Assembly (NCBI GenBank): GCA_964468045.1
Contig: CAYXTO010000016.1
Span: 1-64,000 of the forward strand
Reading direction: 5' to 3'
DNA length: 64,000 nucleotides
Source: JAWKXU01 sp964468045
GTDB taxonomy: Bacteria > Pseudomonadota > Alphaproteobacteria > Sphingomonadales > Sphingomonadaceae
Position numbers and translations under genes: made by a program
Notes under the pieces: generated by a model
What the model saw: only the letters and a program-made list of their open reading frames with translations
Database searches by the model: none
Told to the model about the DNA's origin: nothing
Part shown: positions 18,151 to 26,901 of the stretch, one piece after another
Layout: every line of letters starts with the position of its first letter
Numbering within the stretch: position 1 is the stretch's first letter

Positions 18151-19575
18151 TCAGCGGTTGCGGTTGGCGGCGGCGCCGGCGGCGTCGCGCGCATCACGGT
18201 CGCGCTGGCGCACGACCCCGGCATAGTTGGCCGAGAGGTTCGCCTGGTTGAGGGCGGCCATGTAGGACTGGCGCATCTGCGCGCGCTGGCGCAGCACCTC
18301 GTCGCGTAGCCCGCTCAATTGCTCAATGCCCTTGGCGAGGATGCGGGTCTGGCAGATCCGGGCGCTGCCGGCATCGGCCGCGCCGGCGGCGGTCACGCCA
18401 CGTTCGGCATTGGACACGGCAAAATCTATGCTACGCGTGAGGTCGTTGAGCATCTGGTATGCGAGCGTCAACGCGACCAGTTCGTCGGTATCGCCGATCA
18501 CGCTCTCGACCAGCCCCTGGCGCACGCCCCATTCCAGAAGACGATAGACGGGGAGGGTGCGCACATTGGCGACGAACTGGCGTTCCTCCGCCGTCAGCGC
18601 GGCGCGCGTGCGGATCTTGATCGCGATCGACTCCATCCGGCCGCGCGCGAGCACCAGCGCGCCCTTGCCGCTGCCGTCGGTCGAGCAGTCGGCCGAGGTC
18701 GGCGGCACCGCGATCGCGCGGGTCTGGACCTTGCCGGTCAGGAAATCATCGACGCTCTCGGTGTCCTGCCGCGCGCAGGCGGGGATAGCCGTGAACAGCG
18801 GTACCTTGTCCGCCGGGTCCCAGCGCATATAGACGTCGCCGACGCGGGCGCGCATGACGCCGGCCCAGTCGGACGCGCCGACACGCGCGGCGGCATGGGC
18901 GAGGAGCGAGCCGGTCTTGAAGATGTCGGTGACCTCGGCCGGGCAGTTTTCCAGCGCGTCGCGCAGATCCTCGGTCGGATTGCCCTGGTTCGCCTGAATC
19001 TTTTCGCGGCTCTGCTGATAGCTCTTGGAGAAGCCCTCGCGGACGCTCTTGTAGCCGGTCATCTCTTCGATGATGCCCGACATATTGTCGTCGCCCCGGG
19101 CGATCTGGACCATGCGGTTGGCGAGCCGGCAATCGTTGACCTGGATCGAGTTGAGGAAGTTGGTCGCCGCCTCCATCTTCGAGATGATGTTGCCCATTTT
19201 TTCATCGAGGGTTTCCAGCAGGTACTGGAAAGCGACCGCCGGGGCGGCCTGAAGGATGCTTTCGAGCTTCTGGACGAGATAGTCGGGATCGAGGAACGAC
19301 ATGCCGCCCAAAAACATGTCGATTCCCCCGCAGCCCGCGCGGACCTTGGGCAGCGTGACCGACATGAGATAGTCGTTATGGACATCGATCCGGCCCGACA
19401 TGCCGCCCGCGGTGATATAGCCGCGGGTCTGGTCCTCGAACGAGCCGGGGCTGGTATAGGTCACATTGTCGAACCAGCTTTCGGCCCAGCTTTGCGCACA
19501 AGCCGGTGTGGCGAAGGCAACGCAAGCCAGCAGGGGCAAGGCGAGCAGGGTCAGGCGGCGGCGCGGGTTTGCCAT
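18151..19575 (-). CDS. traH: Conjugal transfer pilus assembly protein TraH
   Basis: A 474-residue exported protein with a signal peptide ending near ATPACAQS. F-type TraH is a periplasmic/outer-membrane-associated protein needed for pilus extension and mating-pair formation. Family features are GYITAGGMSGRIDVHND, the Cys-containing VRAGCGGIDMFLGGMSFLDP and AALENCPAEV-type segments, with coiled-coil helices near 330-350 and at the C-terminus. Length matches F TraH (458). It lies between the thioredoxin-fold protein and traG, the conserved F order trbB-traH-traG. Several cysteines imply dependence on the disulfide proteins of this operon. Confidence 0.92.
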   Translation of the reverse strand: MANPRRRLTLLALPLLACVAFATPACAQSWAESWFDNVTYTSPGSFEDQTRGYITAGGMSGRIDVHNDYLMSVTLPKVRAGCGGIDMFLGGMSFLDPDYLVQKLESILQAAPAVAFQYLLETLDEKMGNIISKMEAATNFLNSIQVNDCRLANRMVQIARGDDNMSGIIEEMTGYKSVREGFSKSYQQSREKIQANQGNPTEDLRDALENCPAEVTDIFKTGSLLAHAAARVGASDWAGVMRARVGDVYMRWDPADKVPLFTAIPACARQDTESVDDFLTGKVQTRAIAVPPTSADCSTDGSGKGALVLARGRMESIAIKIRTRAALTAEERQFVANVRTLPVYRLLEWGVRQGLVESVIGDTDELVALTLAYQMLNDLTRSIDFAVSNAERGVTAAGAADAGSARICQTRILAKGIEQLSGLRDEVLRQRAQMRQSYMAALNQANLSANYAGVVRQRDRDARDAAGAAANRNR

Positions 19576-19620
19576 GGCGGGCAGCTTTCGTTTGCGCGGG
19601 CAAGGGTCTGGCTCCCCATG

Positions 19621-20205
19621 TCAGTTCCTTGCTCGGTTGGAGGATGGAGGCGTGGGCGCGGCCACGATTCCGGTGAACTTCGCCATGCCGCGCACGCCGA
19701 CAGCGGGCTTCACCCCGGTCAGCATCTTGGCGGCGAGGTAGAGATTGCGCGCGAGGTTGGGCGCGTGATCGGTGCCGATCGCGACGGGAATGATGCGATT
19801 GGAATCGGCGACAGGGCGGACCCAGGCGACCGGATGCCCGACCCATGGCAGACCGAGGCGCCCGGAGCGCAGCATCGCTTCCTGGCTGCCGATCGTGCGG
19901 ACCTTCCAGCCATAGCGTTGCCCCAATGTGCCGAGCCGCGCCCAGAGATCGGCGCAGGGGATGCAGCCGGGCGCCGTGCTCATCTCGACGATGAACGCGG
20001 GGGCCTGGCCTTTCATGGTTTCGGCGAAGTCGGGCGGCCAGTCGCGCGTCACCGGAACGCGGGCGAGCCATTGGCGCATCTTCGCGTCGGTGGCGACCGG
20101 GTGGATCGCCGCGCGCATCGCCTGTTCGTGCGTCGGCGCCTGCGCGTGCGCGGATCCATTGGCCATGAGCATCGCCGTAAGCAGGATGGGGGCAAAGCGG
20201 ATCAT
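19621..20205 (-). CDS. Thioredoxin-fold protein, TrbB-like
   Basis: A 194-residue exported protein: signal peptide MIRFAPILLTAMLMANGSAHA, then a thioredoxin-like segment with FIVEMSTAPGCIPCADLW, a C-I-P-C active-site motif. In F the corresponding position holds TrbB, a disulfide isomerase helping TraH, TraN and TraU fold. The ATG overlaps the traF stop (ATGA at 20202-20205). The chosen start gives a clean signal peptide, while the frame upstream of it is a shadow of traF. Confidence 0.75.
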   Translation of the reverse strand: MIRFAPILLTAMLMANGSAHAQAPTHEQAMRAAIHPVATDAKMRQWLARVPVTRDWPPDFAETMKGQAPAFIVEMSTAPGCIPCADLWARLGTLGQRYGWKVRTIGSQEAMLRSGRLGLPWVGHPVAWVRPVADSNRIIPVAIGTDHAPNLARNLYLAAKMLTGVKPAVGVRGMAKFTGIVAAPTPPSSNRARN

Positions 20206-21074
20206 GGCCGGGGTCCCATCCGAACGTCCACCAGATCGCCGCCCAGGACGCGCGGATCGGTGGCGGAGACCGGGCCGTTGGCGAGCGCGTCGAAGAACCC
20301 GTCTTCCTCGCCCGCGCCGGTCAGGAACTGTTCGGGCCGGATATCGCCCGCGAGCAGCCGGACCGCCTGGTAGGCCATCTGGATGAGGTTGGGATAGGCC
20401 TCGACCCCGCTGGCGATCACCATGCGCTGCTGGCTGCCCCGCCGGATCACCATCGTCGTGGGCGTGACCTCGACCCCGAAGCGCTGCGCGAGTTCCGGCT
20501 TGCGGTCGATGTCCTGAAGTGTGACCTGCCAGCCCATCTCGTCCTGGAAGCGCTGGACGATCGGCCACTGGACGCGGCAGTAGCCGCAGGTCGAACGCGA
20601 GAACATGACCAGCGCGAATTCATTGGCGCGGCTACGCAGATACTGGCGGCGGACCTGATCCTTCTGAGCGGAGAGTTGGTCACGCGCCTCGCCGACCATC
20701 GGATTGGCGGACTTGGCGTTGAGTTCGGGATTTTGCAGCATGGCGATCTGCGTGACACCGGCGAAGGCTCGGGCCTTGCGCCGGGCGAAGTCCTGCAGAC
20801 GCCAGAAATCCGCGACCGCATCGACGGTGAGCACGGTCGCCGCGTAGTCGCGCTGTTCCTCGATCAGCTTCCTGATCTTCGGCGGCGTCCAGGTGGCCAG
20901 TTCGACCATCGGCGGGATCACCGGCTTTTTGAGAGCGTCGGGATCGGCATCCTCTTCCGTGGGTTTGGGCGGCGCCTGATACCACCAGTAGCCGGTGCGT
21001 TGCTCGCCGGTCTGCGCATGGACAGGCAGGATCGGCAGGAGCACCGCCACGATGAGGAGGGCGAGGCGGATCAC
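20202..21074 (-). CDS. traF: Conjugal transfer pilus assembly protein TraF
   Basis: A 290-residue periplasmic protein. Signal peptide MIRLALLIVAVLLPILPVHA is followed by the family motif GYWWYQAPP (F TraF has a similar GWQWYNE-type start) and a C-terminal thioredoxin fold with MFSRSTCGYCRVQW. It keeps a C-G-Y-C redox motif, which to my knowledge F TraF has lost. The start is a GTG whose first bases overlap the previous stop (GTGA at 21071-21074). It works in pilus assembly with TraH and TraW and may also shuffle disulfides. Confidence 0.88.
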   Translation of the reverse strand: MIRLALLIVAVLLPILPVHAQTGEQRTGYWWYQAPPKPTEEDADPDALKKPVIPPMVELATWTPPKIRKLIEEQRDYAATVLTVDAVADFWRLQDFARRKARAFAGVTQIAMLQNPELNAKSANPMVGEARDQLSAQKDQVRRQYLRSRANEFALVMFSRSTCGYCRVQWPIVQRFQDEMGWQVTLQDIDRKPELAQRFGVEVTPTTMVIRRGSQQRMVIASGVEAYPNLIQMAYQAVRLLAGDIRPEQFLTGAGEEDGFFDALANGPVSATDPRVLGGDLVDVRMGPRP

Positions 21075-21682
21075 AGCAGCTTCTCCATGCGCTTCAGCCG
21101 CTCGATCTCGACCGGGCCGTAGTAGCGGCTGTCGAACCCGCTGGCGTGCGACGAGCCGACATAGATCATGCCCGGCGGGATCGTTCCGATCATCGGACGC
21201 CAATGGTCGAGCTTCTGCCCATTGTGCCCATAAGGCTTGCTGATCCCGAGCAGCTTGCCGTTGCAATAGTACCAGCCATCCCATTCGCCGGGATGTATGG
21301 GGCCAGATGCAGACGACGGCTTCTCGATCCAGTCGATGCGGTCGCCCGGCAGGCACAGCGCCATCTTGGTAACATCGACCGGCTTGGGACCGGCGAGCGG
21401 ATGCGACAGGGTAAACGATACGAAATCGCCGCGATGGATCGGCCCCGGCGCCTTGCGGACGAGCCAGGCGTCGATCGACGGGCTCATCACGATCGTCGCC
21501 TGGGGAATGGCCCACCACGTCAGCAGGCCCACCGGCAGGACGATGCCGAACGCCTTCCACAACTGTTCGGGTCGGGGTGGCTGGCCGAGCCCCGAACTGC
21601 CGAGCGCGACCGCGGCCTTGAGCGGCAGCAGCTTCAGTTCGGCCCAGCCGGATCTAGCGGCCCTGAAGGCGAGTCTGAGCAT
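21071..21682 (-). CDS. Conjugative transfer signal peptidase, S26 family (TraF/TrhF type)
   Basis: A 203-residue inner-membrane serine peptidase. One hydrophobic segment (AFGIVLPVGLLTWWAIPQAT) precedes VMSPSIDAWLVRK, where the Ser of SPSI is the nucleophile, and KMALCLPGDRI supplies the general-base Lys. In related systems this enzyme processes or cyclises the pilin. GGAGGTGCGCG before ATG 21682 supports this start. A longer reading frame upstream is an overlap with trbC. It sits between trbC and traF as in other sphingomonad F-type loci. Confidence 0.85.
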   Translation of the reverse strand: MLRLAFRAARSGWAELKLLPLKAAVALGSSGLGQPPRPEQLWKAFGIVLPVGLLTWWAIPQATIVMSPSIDAWLVRKAPGPIHRGDFVSFTLSHPLAGPKPVDVTKMALCLPGDRIDWIEKPSSASGPIHPGEWDGWYYCNGKLLGISKPYGHNGQKLDHWRPMIGTIPPGMIYVGSSHASGFDSRYYGPVEIERLKRMEKLL

Positions 21683-22535
21683 CGCGCACCTCCTGCTTGC
21701 CGCCGAGGCGGGCATATTCTTCGAGCAATCCTGAAAGTGCGGCGTCGCCGTAGATGACATGCGCGGCGCGCGGGGCATCATCCTCGCGCTCGCAATAGGG
21801 CAGCGCCGGATCGCCGGGCACCATGGCGAGTGCGGGGACGCGGGTGACGCCGTGCTGGCGGAAAATGAGCGGATCGACGATCAACTGCACGTCGCGCATC
21901 GCGCAGGCCGGGCCTTCGCATCCCGGATCATGGCGCAGGATTTCCGCGGAGAGTTTCGCCATCGGCGCGACCTTCGTGAGCCCGCCGGGCATCCCGCGAA
22001 AGGCCAGCACGCCGCCGACCCGTTCGAGCTGCCCGGCATAGATGCGCAATGTCGTCACCGGCATCGAGGACGAGACGAACAGCACCGGCACCCAGCCTTT
22101 GGTTTCGGGAGGCGTGGTGATGCCGGCTACGGCCTGCATGTCGGGCGCATCGAGACCGAGCGCCTGGCCGAGCCGTCTGGCCATGGCGTCGTGCTCGGCG
22201 GCCATGGCCTCCTTGCCGTTGTCGAGCGCGGTTCGCGCCCGCGCATCCATCGCCGGCGACGGAGCGCGCTTGCGCAGCCCCTCGAAAGCGCGGCGGCGGG
22301 TCTCGTCCGATGGCGTCGGCAGCGCGGTCGGACCGCGCATTTCCGCTTCGGCCTTGCGCGCGGCGGTGGCGCGTTCGAGCCGGTCCATCGCCGTGTCGCC
22401 TTGCTCTTGCGCGCGCTCCCTCGCGCTTACCGGCGGAGCGGTGTCCTGCGCTGGCGCGGAGGTGGAGAGGAAAGCGATACCGGCCAGCGCGAGCGAGACG
22501 CGCGCGTTATTGGCCGATGACCTGCATATAGGCAT
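21654..22535 (-). CDS. trbC: Type-F conjugative pilin assembly protein TrbC
   Basis: A 293-residue exported protein. The N-terminus is hydrophobic (VSLALAGIAFLSTSAPAQ), then there is a long charged coiled-coil region and a C-terminal TrbC domain beginning near VPVLFVSSSMPVTTLRIYAG, with a conserved GGVLAFRGMPGG and VPALAMVPGD. F TrbC is needed for pilin assembly and interacts with TraW, and here the two are separate genes. It overlaps the upstream traN part by 29 bases and the downstream peptidase gene also by 29 bases. Confidence 0.85.
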   Translation of the reverse strand: MPICRSSANNARVSLALAGIAFLSTSAPAQDTAPPVSARERAQEQGDTAMDRLERATAARKAEAEMRGPTALPTPSDETRRRAFEGLRKRAPSPAMDARARTALDNGKEAMAAEHDAMARRLGQALGLDAPDMQAVAGITTPPETKGWVPVLFVSSSMPVTTLRIYAGQLERVGGVLAFRGMPGGLTKVAPMAKLSAEILRHDPGCEGPACAMRDVQLIVDPLIFRQHGVTRVPALAMVPGDPALPYCEREDDAPRAAHVIYGDAALSGLLEEYARLGGKQEVRDAQTRLQGR

Positions 22536-23625
22536 CGATCTTGTCCTTCATGTCGATCTGGATGTCGGCCTGGGCGCGGGCCTCGATTTCGGAATAATAT
22601 TCGGAGAGGTCCATCTTGCTGAAATCCAGCGCCTGGAATTCCTCGGGGGTGAATCCGCGGCAATAGGGGTTCTTCGGCGTGCCCCAGCCAAGGCCGTTGA
22701 AGCTCTTGAGCTGCGGGCGACCCTGTTCCTGGATGATGCGGCCAAGCTTGGTGTTGAAGCAGCAGTGGCCCTTGGATTTCTGCACGCAGATGCCGAGGAT
22801 CTTCGAGGAGCAATACGTCCCGACCTCGTGGCACATGCCCGACCCGCGCAGCATGCCCACTTCCATGTCCTGCTGGTCACAGCCGGACAGGAGGAAATCC
22901 ATCATGAAATTGATCGCGAGACTGATGGCGATCGAGGTCGGATCGATCCCGGCGATGATCGCGTTCGCGCCGGAGCTCGCGGCCTGGCCGGCGGTCGCGC
23001 CCGCCTTGAACGCGCCATAGGCGGCCTTCATGCCGGTGAAGACGCCTTTCGCCACCGCGATCTTAGTGCCGATCGACGAGATGGACGAGCCCATCCCGTC
23101 CTTGACGATCTTGCCTTTGTCCTTGCAGCAGTTCGAGAAGGTGGTCTTGAGACCCGCTGGGCGGCAGCGCACCGCGCGTCCCGCGAATATCTCGATATTG
23201 CCGAGGCAATGCCCTTCGGCATCGACTTCGCCATCGGCAGGCGCGCCGGGATCGTCGACGATGGGATCGTCCTCAATTCCGGTGCCGTCGCTGCCGGTGC
23301 AGGCATTGGGCGAGCACATCGGCGTGCCGCCGCCGACCGGCGTCAGGCATGAGTGCTGGCTGCCGAGCGGGCAGCTATACGCGCCCTCGGCATCGGCCAC
23401 GCACATCACTTGCTGGATCGGGCAGAGCCATTCTTCATCCGCCATGATCGTGCAGTTCGCGACCTCGCCAGGATCACCGGCATCGCCGTTGCCATCGAGA
23501 TCGACCGCGCAGACCGGGAGCGTTTGCGCTTGCGCTGGCGTGACATGCCCCGCGAGCAGCAAGCCGTACAGGCCGAGCGCAAGCAGCTGTGCGCGCTTCC
23601 GCCAGGGAAGGAGGCGCCCGATCAT
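22507..23625 (-). CDS. traN: TraN, C-terminal part (mating-pair stabilisation)
   Basis: 372 residues with signal-like start (LLALGLYGLLLAGHVTPAQA). It is cysteine-rich and ends with the diagnostic TraN C-terminal block: GICVQKSKGHCCFNTKLG, then RIIQEQGRPQL, WGTPKNPYCRGFTPEEF and DFSKMDLSEYY. TraN is an outer-membrane adhesin that recognises the recipient surface and stabilises mating pairs. Here the family is spread over two genes: this one and the upstream 647-residue protein, joined by an ATGA overlap at 23622-23625. Whether this is an old gene fission or a standard two-protein form cannot be told from one sequence. Confidence 0.82.
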   Translation of the reverse strand: MIGRLLPWRKRAQLLALGLYGLLLAGHVTPAQAQTLPVCAVDLDGNGDAGDPGEVANCTIMADEEWLCPIQQVMCVADAEGAYSCPLGSQHSCLTPVGGGTPMCSPNACTGSDGTGIEDDPIVDDPGAPADGEVDAEGHCLGNIEIFAGRAVRCRPAGLKTTFSNCCKDKGKIVKDGMGSSISSIGTKIAVAKGVFTGMKAAYGAFKAGATAGQAASSGANAIIAGIDPTSIAISLAINFMMDFLLSGCDQQDMEVGMLRGSGMCHEVGTYCSSKILGICVQKSKGHCCFNTKLGRIIQEQGRPQLKSFNGLGWGTPKNPYCRGFTPEEFQALDFSKMDLSEYYSEIEARAQADIQIDMKDKIDAYMQVIGQ

Positions 23626-25565
23626 CGGACTTCCCCCGTGCAGACCATGTCGGCCCCACCGAGGCGGACGGTCTGCATCATGACGACGGCTTCGGGAAAA
23701 TCGTCGAGGCAGCCGCAGGCCGAGACGATTTCCTCGCCCGGACCCACAGGGCAGACATCGCCGCCGCCTGCCGCCGTGCAGGCATGGTAGAAGGTGTCCC
23801 ACCCGACAGGCGCATTCTGTTTCGTGCCGACCACTCCGTCGAGGGTAGCCGCCGTATTGCGCGCGGGCGCGCGGGTCTTGCAGACCGGCTCGCAGGCCGG
23901 AACCGAGCCGCGATCGGGCAGCGCGAAGGGCCGTGACGCGGTGGCATAACCCCCGTCCGAGGTCCTCGTCCGGTCGGCCAGCATGGTCTCGGTCGAATGG
24001 TCGATGATATAGGCGCCGCGGCTCAGATCAGGTTCCGGCATCGATCCGGTATCGACGGTACAACGATAACGGCGCTGACGCTCGAACCATGGCCGCGCGA
24101 GACGGAGCGAGCAGGCGCCGCTCTCGAACAGGCGTGCCTGGGGGAGGGGTGTAAGGCCGGTGCCGACGCCGTTGCGGAACGTCTCGACGCCATCGACGCT
24201 TTCGTCATGAAGCGCGCAATTGACGTCGCCGGCATAGCCCGCGCACAGGTCGACGATCCGCTCGGTCGGGTTGCAACTGAGGTCGAGCATTGCATCGAAC
24301 TGCGCGAAGGCCTCTCCTTCACCGCCGACCGCGATGCGCATGGAAATGACATGCTCGCCGCGGGTCAGCCACGGCTTGAGGTCGAGATTGGGATAGGCAT
24401 GCCAGGTCCGTTTCCGCTCGCACTTGCCGGGCGGCAGGCCGGTCCCGGTCCAGTTCGCCGGATTGGACAGCACGAGCTCGCCGTCGATGCGAAGCTGGAG
24501 CCAGTCGTCGAAGAAATAGTGCGAGAGCCGGAACTGCGCGAGGCGATCGGGATCATCGATCCGCAGCCGCATGGAAAACTCGAAGATGCGGCAGCTCCCG
24601 CCTCGCAGGCTGTCGTCGCGCGGCGAGCCCATCTGCAATGTGAGCTGATCGGGTGCGGGCGCATAGATCGCATAGGCGCCGCCGAGATGCGCGATCACAT
24701 CGTCCGCCTTGACGGCGTTCAACGACACCTCCCGCGTGATCGTGCAGGACCGGATCTGCTCGGCCTTGCCGACGCCGGCGGGCGAGCCCTTGAGCGCCTG
24801 GAAGATGCTGTTCGATGCGGCGACGCTCGCGGCATCGCCCTGGATCGTGGCGGGACTGGCGCGATAGGCCGTCTGCGGGAGCGCGGGGTTGGGCGAGCAG
24901 GCCGTGCTTTGGGCGCCAGTGTAACGGATGGCCGGGCCGTCGATCACCGCCTGCGCGACGCCGACGCGCGGATCGGCCGTGGTGAGCGCGCCGATGACGC
25001 CGCCGCCCAGGTCTTTCAGCACCGAGGCCATATTGCCCCAGACGAGGTTGCTGCCGCAGCTGTTGTTGATGCAGTAGCAACCGGCGAGATCGGTCAGGTC
25101 GACTTGCGCGAGCTTGAGATCGCCGCCTGACGCAACATCCCATTTGAAGCTCTTGCACTGGTTCCAGGTGCCCGGCTGACAGGAGACGACGCCATTGGCG
25201 CAAATGCCCGATACCGGCACCGGCAGGGTCAATGTCTGGTCGACCGTGCCGTCGAGATCCTTGTCGCGCGATATCCGCAGCGTGCCGATATCGCCGGTCG
25301 CCGCCGGCTGCGCGATCAGTTCGAGCAGCGTCGCCGTCTTCTGGCACGCTATATTGGGGTTGAACGTCCGGCTGTTGTCGACTGTCGAGATCGGTTGTCC
25401 GGCAAGCCCCGGCGTCAGATAATTCTGCTGGATCGCATCGCTGTCCGAGGTCTTCGCGCGGGATGCTTCGGCGGCGGCGCGGGCGCGGTCCTCGACCGTC
25501 TGGGCCGAGAGCGGCGCCGGCGCCAGAGCGCTGGCCGCGAGGAGGAGGATGCCGCGCTTCACCAT
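23622..25565 (-). CDS. TraN-like cysteine-rich exported protein (N-terminal part of TraN function)
   Basis: 647 residues with signal peptide MVKRGILLLAASALAPAPLS. Many cysteines are spread along the chain (CYCINNSC, CEPVCKT, CGCL), a feature of TraN adhesins. The middle has a lectin-like or beta-sandwich stretch (IFEFSMRLRIDDPDRLAQFR and HYFFDDWLQLRIDGELV). It lacks the TraN C-terminal block, which is in the next gene (ATGA overlap). Together they make about 1020 residues against about 600 in F TraN, so the recipient-recognising region is expanded. I infer an outer-membrane mating-pair adhesin. Confidence 0.65.
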   Translation of the reverse strand: MVKRGILLLAASALAPAPLSAQTVEDRARAAAEASRAKTSDSDAIQQNYLTPGLAGQPISTVDNSRTFNPNIACQKTATLLELIAQPAATGDIGTLRISRDKDLDGTVDQTLTLPVPVSGICANGVVSCQPGTWNQCKSFKWDVASGGDLKLAQVDLTDLAGCYCINNSCGSNLVWGNMASVLKDLGGGVIGALTTADPRVGVAQAVIDGPAIRYTGAQSTACSPNPALPQTAYRASPATIQGDAASVAASNSIFQALKGSPAGVGKAEQIRSCTITREVSLNAVKADDVIAHLGGAYAIYAPAPDQLTLQMGSPRDDSLRGGSCRIFEFSMRLRIDDPDRLAQFRLSHYFFDDWLQLRIDGELVLSNPANWTGTGLPPGKCERKRTWHAYPNLDLKPWLTRGEHVISMRIAVGGEGEAFAQFDAMLDLSCNPTERIVDLCAGYAGDVNCALHDESVDGVETFRNGVGTGLTPLPQARLFESGACSLRLARPWFERQRRYRCTVDTGSMPEPDLSRGAYIIDHSTETMLADRTRTSDGGYATASRPFALPDRGSVPACEPVCKTRAPARNTAATLDGVVGTKQNAPVGWDTFYHACTAAGGGDVCPVGPGEEIVSACGCLDDFPEAVVMMQTVRLGGADMVCTGEVR

Positions 25566-25888
25566 GGCGTCCTCGCGCGGGTGGTTCGCGAGCCATGGGC
25601 GAAGCGCAGCACGTCTCCCGCCCGGAACGCGCTGGATCCGGGCGAGAGTATCCTGAAGACGGCCTGTCCCTCAAAAATGGTCAGCGCGGCCGCCACCGGA
25701 GATACGGCGGGAGGGGGCATTGCCGGCCCCGGCGGGGGGCTTTCGGCCGCGCTGACCGAGGGGGGAGCGGCGGTTGAAAGGCACACCGCCGCTCCTTCCG
25801 CGCGCCCGCTCACGGTGGGGAGCGTTCCGTGACGAGCGGGGCAGCTACCCGCGCGAGACGCACGGTTTGGGGGAAGCGATCTGCTCAT
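25559..25888 (-). CDS. Small hypothetical protein between traU and traN
   Basis: 109 residues. Its ATG overlaps the traU stop (ATGA at 25885-25888) and its end overlaps the start of the next gene by 7 bases, so it is tightly packed in the operon and probably translated. It contains a proline-rich stretch (SPPPGPAMPPPAVSP) and a conserved-looking tail (LTIFEGQAVFRILSPGSSAF). No signal peptide, membrane segment or known family is visible. Peptidases or flagellar chaperone-like domains often have a tail such as GDVLRFAHG, but this is weak. Confidence 0.5.
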   Translation of the reverse strand: MSRSLPPNRASRAGSCPARHGTLPTVSGRAEGAAVCLSTAAPPSVSAAESPPPGPAMPPPAVSPVAAALTIFEGQAVFRILSPGSSAFRAGDVLRFAHGSRTTRARTPW

Positions 25889-26901
25889 GGCGTGGAAATC
25901 CCCGCGCAGCAGATCGCCTTCTCGAACAACATGAATTGGGCATTGTCCTTGCCCGGCGCGTGCTTGCCCGATGTCCAGAGCGCGCCGGGACGGCCGATGT
26001 TGACGCACTTGCCGCCCTTGACCGGCTCCATGATCTGCATCTTGTAGCGGCTCTTGGTCCAGATCGGCTGCGGCTTGAACGAGCAGCCGTCCGCCGAGTG
26101 GATCGTGAGAGCGCCCAGCCTGCCCATCATGAACGTCGAGCGCGCGGCGAGACCCGCCCAGGCCTCGACGCTGTCCCCGAAATGGATGTCGCCGGCGACC
26201 GGATAGGTCGCGCCCCAGGAGCCCATGCACCAGAACAGGGGATCGATGACCTTGCCAGCAGCTGCGGCGGCGCTGTCGGCCATACAGGCGAGGCCGGCCG
26301 CCGGATTGCCGAACAGGATGCCTTCGGGCTGGATGATAGCGCCCAATGTGCCCGACTGCCAGGTCGGCAGCACCTCGGTGATCATCGCGACGTCGAAGCC
26401 ATCATCCTCGATGCACGGCAGGTCCGTGAACATGTCGAGCATCTTCCAGACCGGCGAGATGTAATAATGCGCCTGCGCGAACATCTTGCGGGTGTTGGTG
26501 CCGTCCGAGATCGACGACTGGCTGCCCTGCAATTTCCCACCGGTCGGCATGAGATCGACACCGAGCGCCATCATGCAGCCCGGCTCGGTCACGACATCAA
26601 CCATGCGATTGGGTGACCAGAACGAAACCTTGACCCCTAACCAGAAGGTCGCACCCTTGCGGCAGGCGCAGAGCGGTTTGGAGGCCGACTGGGCGTCCAG
26701 TTCCTTGTCGAGCTTATCGTAGGAGCCCACCCGCACGCCCCCGATCGTGATCGGGAAGATGCAGTTCCAGCGCACCTTGGTGATCGGATTGAACACGGTG
26801 CCCGCCTCGCATTTGGAGGCATGCGCAGGCGTGGCGGGCGCGACGAGCGCCAGAGCGAGGGCCGCCGCGCCGGTGCGCAGCATCGAGATGAGCCGACTCA
26901 T
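25885..26901 (-). CDS. traU: Conjugal transfer pilus assembly protein TraU
   Basis: A 338-residue exported protein, the same size as F TraU (330). Signal peptide MSRLISMLRTGAAALALALV is followed by conserved TraU features: NPITKVRWNCIFPITIGGV, CACRKGATFWLGVKVSFW, YYISPVWKMLDMFTDLPC and a very Cys-rich body, with CSFKPQPIWTKSRYKMQ near the end. TraU is periplasmic and needed for DNA transfer more than for pilus formation. Start and stop both overlap neighbours by ATGA. Confidence 0.93.
   Translation of the reverse strand: MSRLISMLRTGAAALALALVAPATPAHASKCEAGTVFNPITKVRWNCIFPITIGGVRVGSYDKLDKELDAQSASKPLCACRKGATFWLGVKVSFWSPNRMVDVVTEPGCMMALGVDLMPTGGKLQGSQSSISDGTNTRKMFAQAHYYISPVWKMLDMFTDLPCIEDDGFDVAMITEVLPTWQSGTLGAIIQPEGILFGNPAAGLACMADSAAAAAGKVIDPLFWCMGSWGATYPVAGDIHFGDSVEAWAGLAARSTFMMGRLGALTIHSADGCSFKPQPIWTKSRYKMQIMEPVKGGKCVNIGRPGALWTSGKHAPGKDNAQFMLFEKAICCAGISTP

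Noticed and set aside
18319..20373. A 684-codon open frame on the plus strand opposite traH and traF
   Set aside because: It is antisense to well-supported Tra genes, lacks domains and has the Arg/Gly/His-rich composition of GC-rich shadow frames.
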